NCBI GenBank assembly: GCA_002309575.1
Contig: DBXP01000036.1
Location: 1-48,157, forward strand
Source: a bacterium UBP6_UBA1209
GTDB taxonomy: Bacteria; UBP6; UBA1177
Direction of reading: 5' to 3'
DNA: 48,157 nt
Shown: in pieces, positions 33,420 to 42,394 of the stretch
How positions within the stretch are numbered: position 1 is the first letter of the stretch
Layout: each line of letters begins with the position of its first letter
Notes under the pieces: model-generated
The model's database searches: none
Seen by the model: the letters and a program-made list of their open reading frames with translations, nothing else
What the model was told of the DNA's origin: nothing
Made by a program: the position numbers and the translations under genes

Positions 33420-34487
33420 ATGAAAAAAAATCTGTTTTTAGTTTCAGCACTCGCACTCGCACTCATCTTTTTGAGCGCCTGCGGATCAAGCAAAACCAAC
33501 GACGAACAACCTGATTCCGACGGGACCACTGTTTCCGACGAAGACACGACCGAGCCGGCAGACACCGGAACTACAGAACCGGACGGCGACACCGGCACCA
33601 CAGAACCGGACGGAGATACCGGCGAACCCGAGACCGACGGTGACACGACAGAACCAGAGACCGACGGCGACACGACAGAGCCTGAGACCGACGGCGACAC
33701 GACAGAGCCTGAGACTGACGGCGACACGACAGAACCAGAAACCGACGGCGAAGCTGGAACCGATGAAGAGCCGGGAACCGACGAAGATTCAGTTGAACCG
33801 GAGACCGACAGCGACTCGGCAATCAATCCGCCGGACGAAGATATCCCCTCGCTTGGCTGCATGACAAACAGCGACTGCAATGCCGGTGAGATCTGCTCCT
33901 CCCACAACATCTGCGTTGAAGCAGACCCCTGCGACGGAGTTACATGCGGAAACGGCGGCGTATGCACCGTTGAAACCGCTGCAGCGTACTGCAACTGCAC
34001 AAGCGGCTATTACAACAACAACGCATCCTGTGCCGAAATCACCGGTGACAGCGTTGTCGGCTGGGTAGGCATTCAGTGGCCCGCAACCATCACGAAAGAT
34101 CTCAACGCAGATGCAGATAAGGTCTACGGTCAGATCTACGTCAGCGGCAAAACGGAGTACGAGTCCCACATGCCGCCCACGACCTGTCCCGACGGCTGGA
34201 AAGCTCAGCTCGGCTACAAAGCCGGTACGGGAGCTGCCGAATATCCGGTCATCGCATCGAACTGGACATGGATCGACGCAGGGTTCAACACGCTCCACAA
34301 CAGCGGAGAGGGCGAGAAAGACAACAACTTCGAATTCATGGTTGATTTCCCGACAAACGTTGCCGGCAGCTTCATCTACATCTTCAGATTCTCGCTTGAT
34401 AACGGCGCAAGCTGGTGGTATGCGGACGCTGCTCCGGCAATCATAACCTCAGCATCCAACACCCCCGGTCAGGCAACGATCAACTAA
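33420..34487 (+). CDS. Lipoprotein with acidic tandem-repeat linker, EGF-like region and beta domain
   Basis: 355 residues. Lipobox LSAC (Cys21), then about 115 residues of acidic linker with tandem ETDGDTTEP units. Next is a Cys-rich region with EGF-like spacing (CNAGEICSSHNIC, CDGVTCGNGGVC, YCNCTSGYY; about 145-203), then a C-terminal domain of about 145 residues with TCPDGWKAQLGY, FMVDFP and GSFIYIFRFSLDNG. I do not recognise the last domain by name; its ending resembles carbohydrate-binding or starch-related beta domains, at low confidence. The repeat linker should hold the domains away from the membrane. Immediately upstream of another acidic-linker lipoprotein with a glycosidase-like domain. 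Confidence 0.82.
   Translation: MKKNLFLVSALALALIFLSACGSSKTNDEQPDSDGTTVSDEDTTEPADTGTTEPDGDTGTTEPDGDTGEPETDGDTTEPETDGDTTEPETDGDTTEPETDGDTTEPETDGEAGTDEEPGTDEDSVEPETDSDSAINPPDEDIPSLGCMTNSDCNAGEICSSHNICVEADPCDGVTCGNGGVCTVETAAAYCNCTSGYYNNNASCAEITGDSVVGWVGIQWPATITKDLNADADKVYGQIYVSGKTEYESHMPPTTCPDGWKAQLGYKAGTGAAEYPVIASNWTWIDAGFNTLHNSGEGEKDNNFEFMVDFPTNVAGSFIYIFRFSLDNGASWWYADAAPAIITSASNTPGQATIN
33630..33752 (+). repeat. 27-bp tandem repeat coding ETDGDTTEP
   Basis: Four near-identical 27-bp units (33630-33656, 33657-33683, 33684-33710, 33711-33737) plus a 15-bp partial copy. Differences are mostly synonymous third-position changes. It lies within the acidic linker; copy-number change stays in frame. 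Confidence 0.85.
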
Positions 34488-34526
34488 CCGTCATTAAAAC
34501 TGAACCTGCTTCTTTTCCGGCAAAAC

Positions 34527-34554
34527 TTGCCTTTCAACCTGCTATACCTATTAT
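34527..34554 (+). promoter_or_regulatory. Promoter for the glycosidase-like lipoprotein
   Basis: TTGCCT (34527-34532), 16-bp spacer, TATTAT (34549-34554). A small inverted repeat GGCAA-AAC-TTGCC (34519-34531) overlaps the -35 box. Confidence 0.4.
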
Positions 34555-34624
34555 TTACAGCTTTTGATTTTTAGGCGAAAGAACTTAGCAATTTCAGAGA
34601 TTTTTGTGCTTTTGGAGGCTTAGG

Positions 34625-37429
34625 ATGAAAAAACTGTTTATGATTCTGGCTGTTCTTGCGACAGTTTTTCTGCTGGTTTCGTGCGGCGGTTCGGGCAAAG
34701 AGACTCCCGGATCCGCTGACGGAGACACTGAAACCGACGAGGATTCAGCCGATACGGCATCCGACACAGGCGACACCGAGCCTGACGGCGATTCCGGCGA
34801 CACCGAACCGACCGACACCGGTGATACTGAACCCGACGGCGATACCGGCGAACCGGAACCTGACGACGATTCGGAGGTCCCGCAGCCTGACGGCGACACA
34901 GACGACATCGAACCTGACGGCGATACCGGCGAACCGGAACCCGACAGCGATTCAGGCGATACCGAACCGGCTCCGGCAAGCGGCACGATCGAGTGGAACG
35001 GCGACACGGCAAGCGTCACGGCGACAGAGGGCGAGCTTCGGACCTACACCCTCACGACGACTGCCGAACTCCGTGACAACACTCCGGCGTCGAAGAGCCG
35101 CACCTTCGCCGAAACGTCAGGCAGGATGAGGCTACGCAGCGGCGTGACGATGCTTGACGCGCTCTTTGCGCTGGCTCTCGAGGAGGCATCCCAGGACAGC
35201 GTCACATCAATAACCGACGGCTCCTTCAACCACGGAAATCCCATAGACTGCGACTGCTTCGAAACGGGCGAAAACTGGCACTACGTCTGGACCCGAGACA
35301 CGGCATACGCGGTAGATCTGGGCCTTGCGGCGGTCGATCCGCTCCGCTCGCGCAACTCGCTGAACTTCAAAATTTCGGCGAAAAAGCAGGCTGCCGGCGG
35401 CGGCAACACACAGATCGTCCAGGACACCGGAAGCGGCGGCTCGTGGCCCGTCAGCACAGACCGCGTCATCTGGGCGCTCGGTGCAGAAGAGGTCCTGAAA
35501 AACCTGAGCGGCTCCGATTACAGCGAATTTCTTGCGACGGCCTACGAGGCGATAAAAAACACCGTCGAGTTCGACCGTGCGATGATTTTTGACCCCTCCG
35601 ACGGCATCTACACCGGCGAAACATCCTTCCTCGACTGGCGCGAGCAGACCTATCCGACATGGACGGCAGCCGACACGCGGCATATCGGAATGTCAAAATC
35701 GCTTTCGACGAACGTGGCGCACCTCATCGCGATCGAAAGCGCAGCGAAGTTTGCAACTGAGCTTGGAAGGAGCTCCGAGGCCGAAAAATTCAACGGCTGG
35801 GCAGATGGGCTGAGGACCAGCATCAGGGCAAAATTCTACAACGCAGAAGCAAAAAAATTCTCGTCGTTCACGACGACATTTCTGGATGCTTCCCCCGTCG
35901 AAAAGCGTGATCTGCTGGGCGAATCGCTCGCGATCCTTGCAGAGATCGTAAGCCAGGAAGAGGCTCTCGAAATCACGAAAAGCTACCCTGTCACCGCGGC
36001 AGGTCCCTCGGTCGTCTTCCCGCAGGAGCCGGCAACGCGTATCTACCACAACCGCGCAATCTGGCCGTTTGTCACGGCTTACGCGCTGAGATCAGCCGTC
36101 AGATCAGGCAACGACAAATTTTACGAGAACGCATTCATGAGCCTCGTCCGCGGCGCGGCGCTCAACCTTTCAAATATGGAAAACCTTGAATTTACGACAC
36201 TTTCGGCAGACTACCACGACTCGATGTTCCCGGAACTCAGCGGCCCGGCAGTCAACTCCCGCCGTCAGCTCTGGAGCGTCGGAGGTTTCGTTTCGCTCGT
36301 CCTCGATTCGCTCTTCGGTAAAGAGCAGAGCCTCCACGGCATCTGGTTCTCGCCGAGGATCCCGGTTTCAGTCAGAAACGGCTTCCTCGCTGCAAGCGGA
36401 AAACTCGAGCTCAGGGATCTCACCTACAAGGGCAAAAAGTTAAAAATTACAATAAATCTGCCAGCTTGTGATGATCGCACCGACGGTTTTTACAAACTCA
36501 AGACTCTCACTCTCAACGGCTCGGCCCGCACAACGGAATTCACCGGAAGCGACCTCACCGAAGAGCTCAACACCGTCGAAATCGAGCTTGAATACGATGG
36601 ATCGACGGGAGCGATCGACCTTCGCGACTGCAATGTCGGTGACTCCTGCTACGCACCGCTTCCGGTGGCGATCCCGCTCGATCCGTACGGTGTAGTCCCC
36701 GACGGCGGCAAACTCAAGGTCAGCTTCTCGCTGAGCACGACGCAAAATGTGACATACAACATCTACCGTGACGGCAAAAAGGTCGCGACAGGTGTTTCAG
36801 GATCGCCGTGGATCGACACAAATTCAGAAGATTATCCAACAAATTCTCACTGTTACAGCGTAGCGCCGGTAAATTCCTTCGGTCTTGAGGCTCAACATTC
36901 GGATCCGATCTGCTACTGGGGCGAAGGTTTTGTACGCACCTCCCTGGCATTCGGAGCAAACGATTTTGACCAGACACCAAACGCATCCGACCACAACCGC
37001 ACGCACTTCGCCGACTGGGGAAGACCGGACGAAACGCTGACCGTCAGCAACATCGCTCCGACCTCCAGCGGGACCTACCTCCTGGAAATCGAATACGGCA
37101 GCGGAAGACCTGTCGACACCGGCATCACTGCCTGCACTAAGCTCGTCGACATCGAGGATCAGAACGGCACGAAGGTCGCTGAAAACCGGATGATCGTGAT
37201 GCCGCACCTCGGCGCAGGCGACTGGGAGCGCTGGGGAAAATCCTCATTCGTCAGCTTCGATCTCGAGGCGGGCAAAACCTACAGGCTTACGATCAAAGAC
37301 AACCTGAACATGTCATATTTCGAGCATTTCAAAAGCTACAACGGAACGGATGTCGGCGGCGGTGACGATGTTTACAACCGCGTCAACCTCTCGACGGTGA
37401 CATTTCTTCAGACAAAGATAAACAACTAA
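34625..37429 (+). CDS. Lipoprotein with acidic linker and six-hairpin glycosidase-like domain
   Basis: 934 residues from the ATG at 34625 (GGAGG at 34614). Lipobox LVSC (Cys20), acidic Asp/Glu/Pro/Thr linker (about 22-120), then a large (alpha/alpha)-type domain (about 150-640). Marks such as NWHYVWTRDTAYAVDLG, GSWPVSTDRVIWALG, RIYHNRAIWPFVTAY and NSRRQLWSVGGF recall glycogen-debranching and related six-hairpin glycosidases. A C-terminal stretch (about 690-934) looks like a fibronectin-type segment (TYNIYRDGKKVATG) plus a carbohydrate-binding-like beta domain. Likely cuts an alpha-glucan or other oligosaccharide at the cell surface, alongside the GH13 lipoprotein at 1824. Substrate class is inferred, not shown. 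Confidence 0.8.
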   Translation: MKKLFMILAVLATVFLLVSCGGSGKETPGSADGDTETDEDSADTASDTGDTEPDGDSGDTEPTDTGDTEPDGDTGEPEPDDDSEVPQPDGDTDDIEPDGDTGEPEPDSDSGDTEPAPASGTIEWNGDTASVTATEGELRTYTLTTTAELRDNTPASKSRTFAETSGRMRLRSGVTMLDALFALALEEASQDSVTSITDGSFNHGNPIDCDCFETGENWHYVWTRDTAYAVDLGLAAVDPLRSRNSLNFKISAKKQAAGGGNTQIVQDTGSGGSWPVSTDRVIWALGAEEVLKNLSGSDYSEFLATAYEAIKNTVEFDRAMIFDPSDGIYTGETSFLDWREQTYPTWTAADTRHIGMSKSLSTNVAHLIAIESAAKFATELGRSSEAEKFNGWADGLRTSIRAKFYNAEAKKFSSFTTTFLDASPVEKRDLLGESLAILAEIVSQEEALEITKSYPVTAAGPSVVFPQEPATRIYHNRAIWPFVTAYALRSAVRSGNDKFYENAFMSLVRGAALNLSNMENLEFTTLSADYHDSMFPELSGPAVNSRRQLWSVGGFVSLVLDSLFGKEQSLHGIWFSPRIPVSVRNGFLAASGKLELRDLTYKGKKLKITINLPACDDRTDGFYKLKTLTLNGSARTTEFTGSDLTEELNTVEIELEYDGSTGAIDLRDCNVGDSCYAPLPVAIPLDPYGVVPDGGKLKVSFSLSTTQNVTYNIYRDGKKVATGVSGSPWIDTNSEDYPTNSHCYSVAPVNSFGLEAQHSDPICYWGEGFVRTSLAFGANDFDQTPNASDHNRTHFADWGRPDETLTVSNIAPTSSGTYLLEIEYGSGRPVDTGITACTKLVDIEDQNGTKVAENRMIVMPHLGAGDWERWGKSSFVSFDLEAGKTYRLTIKDNLNMSYFEHFKSYNGTDVGGGDDVYNRVNLSTVTFLQTKINN

Positions 37430-37434
37430 ATTCA

Positions 37435-38793
37435 CTAAAAAGTATAATCGACTTTTCCCATTCCCCTGAGTTCTGCCGGGATCCGGTCTTCAAGATATTT
37501 TGCCTTGGCTTCTGATTTTAGAGCCGCATTTTGTGAGCATCTGCCGTTTTCAAGGAAATAGAGAGCCTCGCGCATCGAAGCCTCTTCGGGATCGCCGAAA
37601 TCGTGCCTGCAGTCATCCTCCGCGCTGCAGTCTACCTCCATTCCGAGGAAATAATCTCCGTAATCCTGCGAATTTGCGCTCTTGAAGGTTATCGGGACGA
37701 TCGTCTGGTCGCAATAGGACATCGAGTTCATTCCGACAGGCTTTCCGTAGGTCATCCCGCCCACAAGCGCGACATCGAAATATGGTGTCAGCGCGTTGAT
37801 CACCATCTCCGAAGCGCTAGCGGTACCGCGTGTCGTTATAAAGACGACTTTGCCGATTTTTTCCAATGAATTCTGCAGTTTCTTTCCTGTGTATGAGAAG
37901 TTTGAATCAGTGTGCTTGTCGTTGTAGAGGATCTTTATAATATTTTCGCCCTTCACAGTGCCGCCGCCGATAAGATCGATCAGGTACTCTGCGACACGGA
38001 CAAGACCGCCGCCGTTGTAGCGCATATCAACGACAAGCTCGTCTATTTCCGACTCCTTGAACTGTGCAAACGCCTCGTCGAGCTCATCCGGCGAGAGGTT
38101 TATAAAGGACTTGAAGTGGAGATATCCCACCTTCGCGCCGTGATGTTCGAAAACCGACACCGCAAGAACTGAATTCATCGTGTAGTCATCGAGAATTACT
38201 GAAAATTCCTTCTCTCCGTCCGAATAGTCCATGACCCTGAAAACGACCTCCTCGCCCTTGTTTTCTGCATTGTAGACATTGTTCCAGTCAGGCTTTTCGA
38301 CGTACCCCTCTTCTCCTTTGTGCTGGTAGTTGTACTCCTGGTTTTCATCGAGCTCCTGAACCGTAACACCGTTCAGTGACAGGATCTTCTGACCGCGGCG
38401 CATACCTGCCTTGCCGGCCGGACCCTCGGGGTAGACGATGCTGACGTAGATATCCGAATTTTCTTCACGGACCATCGAAAAGCCCATTCCGTAACGCTTT
38501 CCGGCATAGTAGTCATCATGCTCCTGCTTCTTTACCGCATACGAAAAACGGTCGATGACCGTGCCGTTATCGACATACTTTACCGCGGCGATCATCTCGG
38601 AGAGCGACGCAAAACCGGAAATATCGATGTTCGGAAGATGCTCGTACCAGAGATACCAGTCCTTCATGAAAGCGTAGGCGTGCCGGTTGATGCTTGACTG
38701 GGAGCACTCTTCGTGGACAACGTTTTCGCAGCCTGCAGAAAGGAACAAAAGTGTGAAAAACGCAAAAAATGCGGCAAAAAAGTTCGTTTTCAT
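37435..38793 (-). CDS. C-terminal-processing (S41) serine peptidase lipoprotein with PDZ domain
   Basis: 452 residues. Lipobox LSAGC (Cys22). A helical N-terminal region (about 30-100) precedes a PDZ-like domain (about 110-150, AGMRRGQKILSLNG), then the S41 core: LVVDMRYNGGGL and GTASASE with catalytic Ser326, and Lys351 in GKPVG, exactly 25 residues on as in Tsp/CtpA. The GDPEE/CxxxxxCxxD tail has several cysteines. Envelope protease for processing or clearing exported proteins. Last gene of a three-gene operon; convergent with the glycosidase-like gene, five bases apart. Confidence 0.9.
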   Translation of the reverse strand: MKTNFFAAFFAFFTLLFLSAGCENVVHEECSQSSINRHAYAFMKDWYLWYEHLPNIDISGFASLSEMIAAVKYVDNGTVIDRFSYAVKKQEHDDYYAGKRYGMGFSMVREENSDIYVSIVYPEGPAGKAGMRRGQKILSLNGVTVQELDENQEYNYQHKGEEGYVEKPDWNNVYNAENKGEEVVFRVMDYSDGEKEFSVILDDYTMNSVLAVSVFEHHGAKVGYLHFKSFINLSPDELDEAFAQFKESEIDELVVDMRYNGGGLVRVAEYLIDLIGGGTVKGENIIKILYNDKHTDSNFSYTGKKLQNSLEKIGKVVFITTRGTASASEMVINALTPYFDVALVGGMTYGKPVGMNSMSYCDQTIVPITFKSANSQDYGDYFLGMEVDCSAEDDCRHDFGDPEEASMREALYFLENGRCSQNAALKSEAKAKYLEDRIPAELRGMGKVDYTF

Positions 38794-38814
38794 AACCCCT
38801 CCGTTGAAATGCCT

Positions 38815-40491
38815 TTATATGTTTCCGGCAGTTCCGGTCCTAACCGGCAAGGGCAGCCATTTGAAGCCGTCGAGAAGAACTGTCGAATCCCACGAATGGT
38901 CGGGACCGTAGCCGACTATTCCCTGTTCCCAGAGCGCAAGCCTAAGTTTTATGGTTTCGCCAGGAACAACGTTGCCGCGTGTCGTTAGCCAGCCGGTCCC
39001 GCCGCTGTTGAAAGTATCGAAACCAGTGCCCTCAAGAAGAGTTGTTCCCTGAATGCAGTTGGAAGCATAGTTGCCGTTCGAGCCGCAAACCTGAAAAAGC
39101 CCTTCCGGAGCAAGATCGACACCGACGAAGTTGCCGTTGTAGTCTTTTGCAAGGTTTTTGTCGTATGGATTCTGGAACTCGTCGTTAGGATAGGTCGTGT
39201 TGTGTTCCGAATCGAGCAGAGCTATGAAAAAGTCGTTGTAGTTGCTATTGGCGCATACGTTTGAAGGATATTCTATCGAGAAAAAGAAGAGGTTGAACTC
39301 GAAAGCGTGAGCGTTCATCGGAACTTTCACTTCCAGCGTGAGCATTATTGGATCCTGAACCGACGGGATTTCTTTTCCTTCGCACTGGTTCGTAAGACCG
39401 TCCTGCACAACGGTTCCGCCGCATGTCGGAGACTTCGGGATCGTACAGTTCGGCATCATGTTTATCCAGTCTGACGGGATCTTGCTTGCAGTTCTCATGT
39501 CGCCTGTAGCCAGAGTGGCAGAGTTTGCATCTCTTGTAGGTTTGTTCCAGGGACCTGTCGAAAGGATCGCTATTTTCAAGCCTTCTTTCGGAACGATGTT
39601 GTTGCCGAACTTGGGTTCGGCTGCGAAAGTTTGGTAATTTTCATCATAATATGGAAGCGGGAGGCTCTGTCTGTCTGAACCGTTGATTTTTTCAGTTACC
39701 GGTTCCCCGGCGAGCGAAATTTCAGCCGAAACAAGCTGGTCGCCGCAGATCCCCATAGCATGGGCAAGTTTCACAGCGTTTCCCGGATAGTCTCCGACAA
39801 CAAGCTCTCCGTCCTCGCCGTCGCAGGAGGTCGCTTCATCGAATTCGCCGTTGCAGTTGTTGTCGATTCCGTCTCCGATCATTTCATAAGCACCCGGATA
39901 TACATCGACCGGATCAAATCCCATGCAGTCTACAGAAAATTCACAGCAGTCAGTGCAGGCGCCGAAACCGTCTCCGTCGAAATCTGTCCCGTCGTCAACA
40001 ACACCGTTGCAGTCGTTGTCGATACCGTCGCTGCAGAGCTCGCCGATTTCCGAAACAGGCACATATCCGCCTTCACAATATCCCCATGTTCCGTCTTCCC
40101 TGCAAGTCCTTTTTGCAGCTTGGCACGGTCCTACGCCTTCAGTTCCTTCAGGGCCCTGATAGCCGCAGAGCTGCTGTTTGCCGGGTGTACAATCTCCGAA
40201 AATCGGTTCGTCAGGTTCTTCCGACGGATCTGACGAGATGTCCGAGTCTGAATGACCCGGATCGTCAGTATCAGACAAATCTGCGTCGCCCGATGCCGGA
40301 TCCCCGGAATCAGGTATGTTGTCGTCACTGTCGGTAGCTGGATCGTCAAGTATATCGGAATCACTATTTTTCTCGTCAGGCTCATATGCTTCCGAGTTCT
40401 TGTCGTGAGGATTTCCGAATTTGATCTCCGAGCCGCAGGAAATCGCGAATAATAAAAAAATCACCAATAAAACATGGTTCTTGCCTTTCAT
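38815..40491 (-). CDS. Lipoprotein with MopE-type metal-binding repeats and choice-of-anchor-L-like region
   Basis: 558 residues. Lipobox AISC (Cys19), then the E-I-x-F-x-N-P-x-D-K-N-S-x-A-Y motif shared with the lipoprotein at 22047-23849. An acidic Ser/Asp linker follows (about 37-90), then CTPGKQQLCGYQGPEGT and repeats DGIDNDCNGVVDDG and DGIDNNCNGEFDE, each Asp-rich around a Cys, as in MopE-type metal-binding proteins. The remainder (about 200-558) resembles choice-of-anchor-L domains (AVKLAHAMGICGD, GIVGYGPDHSWDSTVLLDGF). These families are usually exported and calcium- or copper-binding; the ligand here is not shown. Sits 21 bp before the S41 peptidase gene, a possible client. Confidence 0.83.
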   Translation of the reverse strand: MKGKNHVLLVIFLLFAISCGSEIKFGNPHDKNSEAYEPDEKNSDSDILDDPATDSDDNIPDSGDPASGDADLSDTDDPGHSDSDISSDPSEEPDEPIFGDCTPGKQQLCGYQGPEGTEGVGPCQAAKRTCREDGTWGYCEGGYVPVSEIGELCSDGIDNDCNGVVDDGTDFDGDGFGACTDCCEFSVDCMGFDPVDVYPGAYEMIGDGIDNNCNGEFDEATSCDGEDGELVVGDYPGNAVKLAHAMGICGDQLVSAEISLAGEPVTEKINGSDRQSLPLPYYDENYQTFAAEPKFGNNIVPKEGLKIAILSTGPWNKPTRDANSATLATGDMRTASKIPSDWINMMPNCTIPKSPTCGGTVVQDGLTNQCEGKEIPSVQDPIMLTLEVKVPMNAHAFEFNLFFFSIEYPSNVCANSNYNDFFIALLDSEHNTTYPNDEFQNPYDKNLAKDYNGNFVGVDLAPEGLFQVCGSNGNYASNCIQGTTLLEGTGFDTFNSGGTGWLTTRGNVVPGETIKLRLALWEQGIVGYGPDHSWDSTVLLDGFKWLPLPVRTGTAGNI

Positions 40492-40506
40492 AAAAGTCTC
40501 CGTTTC

Positions 40507-42132
40507 TTATTTCTGATATTTTTCTATCACGCACTCGTGGAGTTTCGTCTCTTTGTCGTAGTTGATCCCGACTAAAAACAGATTGTCCAGATATTTTTCA
40601 AAGACCTTCGGATAATTTTTGTTTTTAATCTGTTTTATCGCAGTCTCCGCGTCGTGATCGCATTTGAGTTCGACGATCATTGCAGGCTCTTTTTTAGATA
40701 GCGGAACAAAACCGATGTCGGCAAAACCTTTCCCAGCCGGAAGCTCCTGAATTATCGTATATTTTTCTCTCGCCGCATAGAAGGCAAGCATGATAGCCGC
40801 CTGCAATGAAGCCTCCGTGTTGTAGTTTTTCAGACTGGAAACTTCTGAGTGAGCCTTGTCCAGAGCCGCGGCGACTTTTTGGGAATCACCCTCCTGCACA
40901 AGCTCGAGCAGCTCTTCTGAATCTTTGATCATTCTGACCAGATCGCTGAAATTGTCAGAGCGTTTTACCGCCTTTTCCCACTCCTGGCAGATCTCCGTAT
41001 TCGGAATGCGGCAGAGTTTCGTGTTTCTGTCGTAATTCAAGTATCCCAAAAGGGTAAGGTAGGTAAAAACATCGTCTTTCGTGTTTATTTTTTCCAGTGA
41101 ATTTTCAAAACCGTCAATGTTGACCGATATCGATTTTCCGGCAATCATCTCGGTGACATCGCCTTTTATCCCTTCAAAATCGAGCTTTATGTATTCCGAA
41201 ACGACTTCATAAGATCCGGATTTGTTCCAGTAGTTTGCATATTCGCGGGCAGTCATCGCTCTGACAACGGAATTCGGGTTGTAAATGTCGATTTTGCCGA
41301 TTTTGTAACCGTCATACCATCTTTCGCACTCTTTGAAACTCATTCTGTACTCTTTGCAGAGCGCTTTGACCTCGTTTTTCGTGAAACCGAAAAATTCCTC
41401 CAAACCTAGCGGCTGAAGTATGGTCGATTCATTGAAATTATTGAGTTTCGACTGCACTCTGTCGCGGATTATCGGCAGAATCCCAGTGAGATACGCAAGC
41501 GCTATAGCCTTTGAAAGAGGCTCGCTTTTGAAAAGAGAATTTAAAAGCTCTCGATACTTCTCTATCAGTTCTGCGCTCACCTTCTCGCGGATAAGGGTGT
41601 CGTATTCGTCAATAAGAACAATAAACTGCGTGTTTGTTGCATCGTAAACACGCTGGATCATTTTTGCGATGGAGTCGTTTTCGCTGAACTCGATCTCCTT
41701 GAACTCTTTTTGAAAATCCTCCAAAAGTTCATTCCTTATTTTTTCCAGGACATTGTTTTTGTCTTCGGAATCATTATAGAAAAACCCCATGTCAAGCGAC
41801 AGGACATTGAATTTGTTGAGATTTTCCCTGAAATCGAACGACTTTTCCGGTTTTGACTCAGCTTTTTTTGTCTTCTTCCCTGTCTCCTGCGGATCGGCGA
41901 TTTTTAAATTCTCGAAAAGTGAAAAGGAATCGCACCCTTTTGAAAAATATGCAGCCATCAGATCGCGGACAGTCGTTTTACCGAATCTGCGAGGACGCGA
42001 AACGCATATAAAACGCTGATTGGAGTTGAGTAAGGCGCAGAACTTTTTCAGCACAAGCGACTTGTCGACAAAAATCTCCGAATTTAAAGCCATTTTTAAA
42101 TTCTCATTTCCAGCATTGATGTAAGTTCCCAT
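40507..42132 (-). CDS. AAA-ATPase with PD-(D/E)XK nuclease-fold domain (DUF1703-type)
   Basis: 541 residues. The N-terminal AAA-ATPase-like half has SRPRRFGKTT (Walker A, 51-54) and VLIDEYD (Walker B, Asp175/Glu176). The C-terminal half carries the PD-(D/E)XK core ADIGFVP...IVELKCD (Asp472, Glu488, Lys490). This two-domain family is widespread, often in many copies, in gut, oral and anaerobic bacteria; its role is unknown, with defence or mobile-element function suggested. The ATG at 42132 follows GGAGGG. It is 15 bp before the MopE-type lipoprotein, so the operon mixes a cytoplasmic ATPase/nuclease with two envelope proteins. Confidence 0.92.
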   Translation of the reverse strand: MGTYINAGNENLKMALNSEIFVDKSLVLKKFCALLNSNQRFICVSRPRRFGKTTVRDLMAAYFSKGCDSFSLFENLKIADPQETGKKTKKAESKPEKSFDFRENLNKFNVLSLDMGFFYNDSEDKNNVLEKIRNELLEDFQKEFKEIEFSENDSIAKMIQRVYDATNTQFIVLIDEYDTLIREKVSAELIEKYRELLNSLFKSEPLSKAIALAYLTGILPIIRDRVQSKLNNFNESTILQPLGLEEFFGFTKNEVKALCKEYRMSFKECERWYDGYKIGKIDIYNPNSVVRAMTAREYANYWNKSGSYEVVSEYIKLDFEGIKGDVTEMIAGKSISVNIDGFENSLEKINTKDDVFTYLTLLGYLNYDRNTKLCRIPNTEICQEWEKAVKRSDNFSDLVRMIKDSEELLELVQEGDSQKVAAALDKAHSEVSSLKNYNTEASLQAAIMLAFYAAREKYTIIQELPAGKGFADIGFVPLSKKEPAMIVELKCDHDAETAIKQIKNKNYPKVFEKYLDNLFLVGINYDKETKLHECVIEKYQK

Positions 42133-42321
42133 TATACCCTCCGAGCCTCCGTAAAACTTGCAAAAAACAGCTGTCCGGCCTGACTCTCAATCACAAAGAT
42201 GTCAAAACCCGCGTATTGTAATCATTTTTTGAATAAAATCCATGCGTTTTACCTCTCTGCAAGTGTTTCCCGTCTTCGATCTGCCTTTAAGAGAGAGCCG
42301 CCGGCTTCCGTCACAAACAAT

Positions 42322-42349
42322 TTGACCGTTTTTTATGCATGATTATAAT
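42322..42349 (+). promoter_or_regulatory. Promoter for the glnS-nadD cluster
   Basis: TTGACC (42322-42327), 16-bp spacer, TATAAT (42344-42349). GGAG at 42385 precedes the ATG at 42395. The gene-free stretch 42133-42394 otherwise shows nothing clear; no convincing minus-strand promoter for the AAA-ATPase gene was found. Confidence 0.6.
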
Positions 42350-42394
42350 TTTTGGTTTTTGTTTAACATTAGTATTTTTGTACCGGAGCACAAA

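Noticed and set aside
33416..34000. Minus-strand open frame of Ser/Val/Pro repeats
   Set aside because: It is the complement of the acidic tandem repeat; repeats without stop codons on one strand tend to be open on the other.
34519..34531. Hairpin GGCAA-AAC-TTGCC as terminator of the upstream lipoprotein gene
   Set aside because: The stem is short and followed by TTTCAACC rather than a T-run; it coincides with a promoter -35 box.
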